Positions 55,960 to 64,000 of a stretch of 64,000 nt of DNA are shown one piece after another (within the stretch, counting starts at the first letter, position 1; each line of letters begins with the position of its first letter). Where the stretch lies: the NCBI GenBank assembly GCA_015680685.1, contig MNCI01036463.1, positions 1,324,162 to 1,388,161 of the forward strand, given 5' to 3'. The notes under the pieces were generated by a model. The model ran no database searches. It was not told where the DNA came from and saw nothing but the letters and a program-made list of their open reading frames with translations. A program made the translations under genes and the position numbers. The DNA is from Gnetum montanum (taxonomy: Eukaryota > Streptophyta > Gnetopsida > Gnetales > Gnetaceae).

Positions 55960-56640
55960 ATAATTATAAGGTGTGGAAGGAGAGAATTCTCCTTCATTTA
56001 ATTTGGATGGACATTGACTATGCTATGTGTAAGGATGAATCACTTGCCATTACGGAAACCAACCAATTAGATGATGTTGGTCATTATGAAAAATGGGAGT
56101 GATCTAATTGCCTTTGTGTCATGTACATAAAGACCAAGATCTTGGCCAATATATGCGGTTGACTAGAATAGTATGACAATGTGCGAGCTTTGATGAAGGC
56201 AATTGATGAACAATTTGAGTCATCAAACAAAGCTTTGGCTAGCACGTTAATATGGAATTTTAATCCATGAAGCTCACTAGAATTTTTGGTGTGCATGAGC
56301 ACATCATGCAAATGAGAGATATAGTAGCTTAGCTAAAAACACTTCAGGTTGAGATGTTATAGTATTTCCTTATGCACTACATCTTGAGCACACTTCCACA
56401 GTAGTAATGAACTAATGACCATGTGTGTATAAGAAGAGGGTAATCTTGCTATGGAAGTAGGAGAGAGTGTGCATCTGGCTACACAAGGAAAGAATAAGGG
56501 GCAAGCCAAGAATAAGGGAAAGTGTAAATTGCCTGCACAAGCTAATATTTAGAAGGAATTTAGATGCTTTTTCTATAAGAAGAAAGGACATGTAGAGAAG
56601 GATTGTCCTAAATATTAGAAATGGCTTGAGAAGAAAGGTA
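55960..56640 (+). pseudogene. Element D gag
   Basis: Copia gag with stops: DDNYKVWKERILLHLIWMDIDYAM at about 55960, then a helical middle with LMKAIDEQF near 56190. A zinc knuckle at about 56560-56610 reads CFFYKKKGHVEKDC, with the second cysteine changed to tyrosine. Confidence 0.75.
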
Positions 56641-59600
56641 CTCCAATCTTACTTGTTTATTTTGAATTAAATATTGTTGATGTTGGCCATAACACATGTT
56701 GTATTTACTCCAGTTCTACAATTCATGTTACTAATTCCTTGCAAAGGGTGAAAAACCTAAGGAAACCAATGGGAAGTAAGGTGTGCATCTATTTAGGCAA
56801 TAAGATGTGCTCACATGTGGAGGCAATCAAAACATGTAAATTAGTTTTAAGTAGTAATTTTGTTTTAGATTTGGAAAAGACATTGTATATTCCAAGTTTT
56901 TCTAAGAATTTAATTTCTATTTCAAGGTTTTTATCATTGGGATTTTCCTTTAATTTTTTACACACTATATTCAATTTATGTTATAGATATGAAGTTATTA
57001 GAAATGGTATATTGAAAGATGGTCTTTTCAAAATTATTTTACAAAATGAAACTTCTTATACTTCTATACATGTTCATGATAGTGCTGGCATTAAGGGATT
57101 TGTTATAAATGAAGAATCCTCTATGTTCTGGCATCGTAGATTAGGACATATAACTATTTAGAGAATAAAGAGATTAATAAATGATGGAGTACTTAGTACT
57201 CTAGATTTTCTTGACTTTGACACTCGTATGAACTACATAAAGGAAAAGTAAACCAATATGCCAATGAAAGGTGCCAAGAGAAGTTTAGACATATTAGAGA
57301 TCATACATATAGATATTTGTAGTCCAAATATGGATGCATATGGTCAAAAGTATTTCATTACTTTTATTGATGATTACTCATGAGATATGTATCTCTATCT
57401 ACTTCATAACAAGAATGAAGCTTTAGATGCCTTAAAGGTGTTTAAGGTTGAAGGAGAGAAAGAATGTGGTAAGCAAATAAAGATAGTAAGGTATGATAGA
57501 TGGTGAATACTATGGTAGATATATTGATGATGGACAAGTGCCTAGTCCATTTGCTAAGTTTATTCAAGAGCATGGGATTGTTACCCAGTACATTATTCCT
57601 AGTTCTCTAGACTAAAATGGTATGGTAGAGAGGAGAAACTAAACATTGTTGGACATGGTGTAGAGTATTCTTAGCAACTTCAAGCTTTTGAAGTCTTTGT
57701 GGATTGAAGCTCTCAAGATGGCTATGTATATATTAAATCGAGTTCCAACCAAGGTTGTCTCAAAGACATTAATTAAATTATGAAAATATTGGAAATCGAG
57801 TTTGCGACATACACCCTTTTATGGATGCCCATCTAAAGTAAAAGTCTATAATCCACAAGCAAAGAAGCTAGACCTAAGGACCATAAGTGGGTATTTTGTT
57901 GGATATGTCAAATAGTCTAAGGGATACAAATTTTATTGTTCATCACATACTACAAAGTTTGTGGAATCAAGGAATACTAAATTTCCTAAGAATGACTTGA
58001 TTAGTGGAAGCAATTGATCCTAGAACATTATTCTTGAGAAAGATCATGTAGATGCTTAACAATCTACTTCAAGTGATAAACTGATTATTGTACACAACAT
58101 GCCTAGAGTACAAGCACATGATGAACAACAAACAGTCATTGAAGTTCCATAGACTACAAATCAAGAAGTCGTAGATCTAGCTGAACAACAAATACCAAAA
58201 CCTGTTGAATAGGCTATTGAACAACATGCTTCTCAATAGAATGAGGAACCAATATTAAGGAGATCTACTAGAGTAAGGTGATCAATGATTCCTCATGACT
58301 ATATAGTTTATCTATAGGATTTTGACTACAATGTAGGAGCCAAATATGATCCTAAAACTTTTTCACAAGCCATGAGTTGTAAGGAATCTAACTTGTGGTA
58401 TGATTCCATGAAAGATGAGATGAACTCTATGTCGTCTAATGGAGTGTGGGATCTTATCAAGTTGTGTGATGATGTAAAAGCTATTGGATGTAAATGGATC
58501 TTCAAGATAAAGAAAGACTCATTAGATAACATTGAAATATATAAGGCAAGAGTTGTTGCTAAATGATTCACTTAGAGAGAGGGAGTAGATTACATTGAGA
58601 TCTTTTCTCCTGTATCTAAGAAGGATTTCCTTGTGTGATTATGACATTGGTTGCCTATTTTGATTTTGAATTACATCAGATGGATGTAAAAACAACATTC
58701 CTCAATGGTGATCTAAAGGAATAAGTTTAGATAAGATAACCTAAAATATTTTCCTCTAGTGGTGGTGAGTAATTGGTATGCAAGCTTAGGAAATCCATAT
58801 ATGGATTGAAACAATCCTCCAATCAATGGTATTTAAGATTCCATGATGTCATCACTTCATTTGGTTTTGAAGAGAACATCATGGATTAATTCATATACCA
58901 AAATTTTAGTGGGAGAAAAATCTATTTCCTTATCCTATATGTGGATGATATTCTTCTTGTGACCAATGATAATGGATTTCTATACGAGGTGAAACAATTT
59001 CTTTCAAAGAAATTTGACATGTAGGATATGTGTGAGGCATCTTTTGTCATTGGCAATAAGATCCATAGGAACAAATCTAGATATACTCTGGGACTTTCAT
59101 AGGAAGCCTATATCAAGAAATCTTTAGAGAGGTTTCAAATGAAAGATTGTTCATCAAGTATAACACCCATTGTGAAGGGTGACAAGTTCAATTTGAAACA
59201 ATGCCTTAGGAATGATTTAGAGAAAAGGCAAATGAGAAAAATTCCATATGCTTCAGCTATTGAAAGCCTAATGTATGCTCAGGTCTACACAAGGCTTGGC
59301 ATTGCATTTGTTGTTGGAATGTTGGGAAGATATTAGAGTAATCTAGGCATTAACCACTGGAGGGCTACAAAGAAGGTGATGAGGTACCTTCAAGGTACAA
59401 ACGATTACATGCTTATGTATAGATTAATTGACAATTTGAAGGTAATTGAATACTTCGATTCAGACTTTGTTGGCTATGTTGATTCAAGGAAGTCAACATT
59501 TGGTTATGTTTTAATGCTGGCTAGAAGAACTGTATCCTGGAGGAGTGTAAAGCAAAATTTGGTTGCTACTTCCACAATGGAGGTAGAGTTCATTTCTTGT

Positions 59601-59790
59601 TTTGAGGCTACTCCACATGGAGTGTGGTTGAAGAGTTTTATGTCAGACCTTAGAATTGTGGTCATTGAGCATATAAACATTGAGTTGATGATAGTTGATT
59701 CTTGGATAAAAGAAATGCCACCAAAGTCATTTAAGGATCATCTAGTTCATATGACTTGGTTCCATAATGTAATTTATTTGTACATATAAT
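56641..59790 (+). pseudogene. Element D pol (protease, integrase, RT, RNase H)
   Basis: The first part holds the protease region and pre-integrase (56739-57161), ending FWHRRLGHITI, the HH half of the integrase finger. The integrase core follows at 57280-57700 (ITFIDDYS, then NGMVERRN). RT starts near 58350 (SCKESNLWYDSMKDEMNSM; IGCKWIFKIKKDS), has an intact YVDDILLVTND at about 58938 and runs to 59100. RNase H (59376-59789) shows FDSDFVGYVDSRKSTFGYV and VATSTMEVEFIS. Stops interrupt at several sites, several as TAG. Confidence 0.85.
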
Positions 59791-60076
59791 TTTACAATCT
59801 TAATGAAACTCTTATTTAGTTATGATGTTTTCTCATATTCAAGTTTTGCATACAGTTAATAGAGAAAATCCACATATAGCAGAAGCTAGAATAAACATTA
59901 AGTTTATTCATAAAGTTTAGTTATCAAATAAGGAAACAAGTTTGAGAAATAATAAATTGTAGTATGTGGAAGATAATACTCACATTTAGAGGAATTGTTT
60001 CCATGATTAATGTATTTATTTCTTGAAAGTTGGGGTTGATAGATATTAGGTTAAAGATGGAGATCAAGTGGGAGAA

Positions 60077-60543
60077 TGTAACCATTTACATATTATGAAA
60101 AATAAATGATTTCAATGTAATTGTTTATGCATTATGGAAAACAAATGATTTCAAATTTGAAACCAACTAAATTTGTTGTAATGGTTTTCATAAGAATGAT
60201 CTCATATTTCTAATTTAAACTAGAAGTTAATTCTTGGTAATGGTTTTTTTGGCCTATAAAATATTCTTGATGGGAGAACAAATGGGCACTAGTATATATT
60301 AAACTCATAGTAGTATTACAATTTTTGGCCCCTATCATAAACACTTAGAGTCTACATACACCATTGCTGTTAAACATTAGTATGATAAAAGAATCCAAAA
60401 CACTCTCTAAAGCATGTTCACATAGTTCAAATGAGAGCATCAATGGTTGGAGGTCAGTTTTTGGTTATTTCCACATTTTGATGATTTTATGAAATTCAAT
60501 TAGATGCACGTTTGAACAATGTTTTATAGCAAATTTTCTTACA
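60077..60543 (+). repeat. Element D 3' LTR
   Basis: Starts TGTAACCATTTA after CAAGTGGGAGAA and ends TTTTCTTACA. It matches 53759-54225. Confidence 0.85.
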
Positions 60544-61906
60544 TATACATCTAAATTATCAATTTTTTCTATGATATTTATATCTCTTACCATTTGTTTG
60601 TATATTTATGTTTTCACTCTGATACAAATTTGGAGGTATTTTTAAATTTTAAAGGCATGAAGGATGCAATTATTTGATAAATAAAGCACTTATGACATTC
60701 TATTCTTTCTCTATTCATATAGCTCTTAAATTATGGTTGTATATCTAGTAACAGAAATTAAATAGGTGAAAGATACGATGATTGTAAGTTATAAGACTTA
60801 CAAGTAGAGGATGTCACATTCAAATATTTGAAATGACATTCTTGGACTTCTCTAGCATTGATATGATGTGAAATTGTGAACCAATATGAAAGATCACTGA
60901 AATAAAACATAAGAAGAAACTTTAGAGTAACAAAATTTATCCATGCATGCTAGAAATGATGTCGCAATAAGAATAACATATATCAAGTCATGAAGAAAAG
61001 TATTTTAATGTAGACAGATATGAGAAGACTATAATTTAGTATTATTTTAGAGAAAATAAATATAAATTTATAATATGAAATAAGATACCAATATTAACGT
61101 TTTGTATAAATTTACTTGCATAAGATTCAAAAACACCACCATGAACTTTAAACTATTTGGAGATATGATAGACCAAAAACATGAAAAATTAAAAAAATTT
61201 CATTCTAACAAGATAAAACATTGGCTCTAGTCATCTTGGCAAGGCTATACTGTGTTACATGATTATTGACCTCCTAGATCTTCTCTGATGCTGCTGCTCT
61301 ACTCTACTCAGCCCCTCATTACTCACATGTGAGCCACCTCCAACTCTACTTTAAACTCATCATTAATTTTATGGAGAATCAAGCTGCTCAAATGGCCATT
61401 TTTTGGGTCCAACTACATCCTTCACCTGACTCTGGATAGTTGCTTAATCCTCACTCATTTAAGCATGACATGCCTTTGTGCTCTATCTTTGGAACCTTCT
61501 TTAACTAATAAAATTCTCAAATATTTAATGTGAAAATGCTTTAGAAATGCTCAAGGCCTTCTATATTTTTTGGGAAAGGACTCACATGTATCTTCAACAT
61601 TTAATGACAAAGTCTACACCTCATGAAGATTGGAGATGACATTTGGATAAACACCACTTTTAGAGAGACATAGCAAATATGGCTTTTGAAATATATGAAG
61701 CTCATTTGAAAATTTAATCCACATGATTATTAAATATTGTAGTCTTTGTGTTGATGTATAAAATTTGGTCATAAAGACATGCAAAACTCATTTGAGTTTT
61801 AAGAGACTAATGCCTAGGGTGCCTCTCATAAGGGTATGAATGCCTGGGAATAGTCTTAGCTAGTAAAAACTATGTGGCATTTTAAAAAATAATAATTCAA
61901 CAATAC
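60544..61906. other. AT-rich intergenic sequence
   Basis: No gene or repeat recognised. Confidence 0.4.
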
Positions 61907-62778
61907 TGATGAGTGATGAGGTACCCCTACACTCAACCATATGAATACTAGCGTAGCACGCGCGATCCAGTCAAAATCTGTAGACTAAGTGCCTACACAC
62001 CTCATGGAACACTTAAGGTTAATTATTTGTTGTCTTCCCAGACTTGTATTTGTTAGGGTTGTATGGTTAAGTAAGTCTGGGGTATATGATTTTTATATCT
62101 TTTCTATTTTATCTCCTATGCTATTGAGGTGAAGGGTGAAGAGACTAATTGAATAACTTTAACTAAATAACTAAGCCTTAATTAACCTAGCATCAGCATC
62201 CGTTCCCAATTACCATTCACACCCTGAACCGATGCAACCTTGGTTACCAAACGCTAGTCGTTGCTGGGATCACCAAGCATGACGCACATGCTTGAAGCGG
62301 TCGTACTAAGGCACTTAACTAGGAGAGAGGGGTTGAGAGAGATTTAATCAACTAATAAAGCATTTAAATGATAAGTAATAAATAACAGTAAATAAAGTCC
62401 TAATTAGCCTAATCCATGTACTACAAGGTTTATCCAAGAAGTTTGTCTTTATTTCCGTACACAAACTTGTGTTCAGGTACAATATTTTCTCGAATAAAGA
62501 TCCATTCACTTTGGAGTTCCTACTGTGGGCACATGGAAATTATTCTATCTTTGGAGAGGTGGAACTGCAAGAGTTTCCCTATGGTCTAGGCCTAAAGTAG
62601 GAAATAAGGGAGAGCTGCCTCTTATTTATAGACTTGGTGGTGCATCGAGATATCGCGTACGTGATATTGCGGGGGACGACGCGATATCGCATACACAATA
62701 TCGCATGGGATGCAATATTGTGGCAGCTGCGATATCACGTAAGCAATATCGCAGCCCGTGTAATATTACGTCCCATCA
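61907..62778 (+). repeat. LTR of palindrome-bearing family, GATATCGC variant
   Basis: Full copy (872 bases) from TGATGAGTGATGAGG to CCCATCA. It has the CTCAACCATA block, the GTTCAGGTACAAT and CGAATAAAG blocks, and a TATA-like CTTATTTATAGACTT at 62620. From 62645 to 62778 it carries GATATCGCG, GCGATATCGC, CAATATCGC and similar words. Internal leader sequence follows. Confidence 0.8.
62640..62770. repeat. Array of GCGATATCGC-type palindromes
   Basis: At least eight words built on GATATC or AATATT/CAATATCG occur in 130 bases, including the perfect palindrome GCGATATCGC. They lie downstream of the TATA-like box, in the predicted transcribed end of the LTR. Confidence 0.85.
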
Positions 62779-64000
62779 TACCCCCATGAATAAATGAAAA
62801 ATCGTCCTCGAGTTACTTACAAAATATTGGAAAGGTATGGGATTATTGACTCAAATGGAACTAATGGTGTATGGGATGACATGTGAATGGATCATCATTA
62901 CAAGACATGACAAAACTAGTGTTCATGACAACAAGCGTGAAGACCTTATACATTTGACATCAGGCCTCAATTGGTAGCTGAGAGAGAAAAGAGAAGAGAA
63001 AAGAAGTCTTTTGCTGCCAACGCCAAGATTGCACCTTTCGTTTTCCATCTGTAAGCGCACCATCAAGCTTGCTCCTTGCATAGCTACTTCAGCACCGATC
63101 CATTCCAAGTGTTCCCTCCAGATCCAATCCATTGTTTCATGATTGCCATCTACACACATAGAAAAATCTTATATTAGCAAGGGTAAATGAATCATCATGT
63201 AATTGATATCTTGCCTCAGTGAAAGGTCCATTGGCCAAGTTGTGGTATGCCTGATACGGATCTGGAGATATATTAGTGATGACTACCAAAGGTGTAGGGT
63301 CTAGGAGAAAATTGAAAACATTGGGTCAGGACCCCCATGACTAAGAGTGAACCTTCGGTAGCGATAGAATGAAGAAGGAAAAAGAACAAGAAAGATGGAG
63401 AAAAAGAGACAACTAGAACGTCGAGGAAGTGGATGTGAAGATGGAAATGAACAAAAGAGAGTGTATTGCAAAAATGTTAAGGGAAAGAATTTAACAGATG
63501 CACCAAGTAGGAATGCTAGTGGATCCTCACCAAAGTAGGCTCATGCCCTTAATGCCCTGACAAACCCATATTCAAAGAGTCTGTAGGCTCTAGGAATGTC
63601 ATTTAGAACAATATTTAAAGTCTTAACCGTAAGAAGTTACCAAAAAAATAATGCATCCACCAAGATGTGGACTACTGATACAACCGACAATGAGGTGATA
63701 GATGGGGAAGGAAGGATGGAAAGGACAGAGTGGAATGGGGTCTCAAGAACAAGGTGGTGTATAGCCCCTTGTGTAGTTAATGATTAATGTGACTTGGTAA
63801 ATCTTATTCCAACTCTGGCCTTAAACAAAGCACATCTAGTGACTTCGCATTAATGCATTCAGCCAATCCATCCACTTGAAGTAACAAGAATGCCTTCCCC
63901 AAGAGCCACCACCATTCCAATGAAATGAATGAGGAGATAATGGGAAGCGAGGAGGGCCTTAGTTAGAGGGAACATTTTCATTTTAGTTCCATAACCAGTG
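62779..64000 (+). other. Internal leader after the LTR, cut by window end
   Basis: Starts TACCCCCATGAATAAATG and shares CGTCCTCGAGT and TTACAAAATATTGGAAAGGTATGG with 9776-9850. It includes a purine-rich block at 63360-63480. No gag frame is recognisable before the window ends. Confidence 0.5.

Larger units (their letters stand above)
53759..60543 (+). mobile_element. Element D: Ty1/copia retrotransposon
   Basis: A 6.8-kb copia element with two 467-base LTRs (53759-54225 and 60077-60543), a damaged primer site (54231-54245), gag (about 55960-56640), protease/integrase/RT/RNase H (56640-59790) and a purine tract CAAGTGGGAGAA (60065-60076). Domain order gag-INT-RT-RNase H defines copia. Stops and shifts make it inactive. 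A LINE fragment lies in its leader. I could not define a target duplication. Confidence 0.85.

Overview
This window is plant nuclear DNA made almost entirely of nested and decayed LTR retrotransposons. I see no single-copy host gene, rRNA or tRNA. Large, AT-rich, CpG-poor relics, many internal stops of the type CAG/CAA to TAG/TAA, Ty3/gypsy Tat-like and Ty1/copia elements, and giant (>15 kb) nested insertions all point to a seed plant with a very large genome. A gymnosperm is my best guess, but that is inference.

Layout. 1-10.3 kb: relics of a palindrome-bearing LTR family (1.1-2.0 kb minus, 7.6-8.4 kb solo, 8.9-9.8 kb), a plus-strand gag relic (2.4-4.0 kb), a minus-strand Tat-like gag relic (4.1-6.5 kb) and a copia 5' end (6.7-8.9 kb). 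10.3-15.1 kb: a minus-strand Tat-like pol relic with its 3' LTR. 15.1-18.3 kb: non-coding. 18.3-42.8 kb: three nested elements. Element A (gag-only, LTRs 18312-19082 and 42011-42780) was hit by element B (LTR 21844-22809, right end 41566, 5-bp duplication TAAGT). B's 3' LTR was then hit by element C (24935 to at least 40743). 43.9-48.3 kb: plus-strand Tat-like pol relic and its 3' LTR. 49.3-50.7 kb: minus-strand relic of a plant-transposon-type gene. 53.8-60.5 kb: a copia element with paired 467-bp LTRs. 61.9-64 kb: another copy of the palindrome-bearing LTR plus internal sequence.

Element C is young (LTRs nearly identical by eye, CpG kept). It carries gag, protease, RNase H and integrase. 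Its RT core is hidden by a 415-N gap, and its integrase has lost most of the catalytic core.

The most unusual feature lies between protease and RT of element C. It is a complete intron-containing gene on the opposite strand (35440 down to 31449) with its own TATA box. Seven exons join in frame through GT-AG introns, with a single 1-nt break. The protein starts with an FCP1/HAD-phosphatase-like domain that has lost its catalytic aspartates and ends in a coiled coil. Its first intron contains the same GGCGTATACGCC-type palindromes that fill the element's LTR and leader, which links the gene to the element rather than to a chance insertion.
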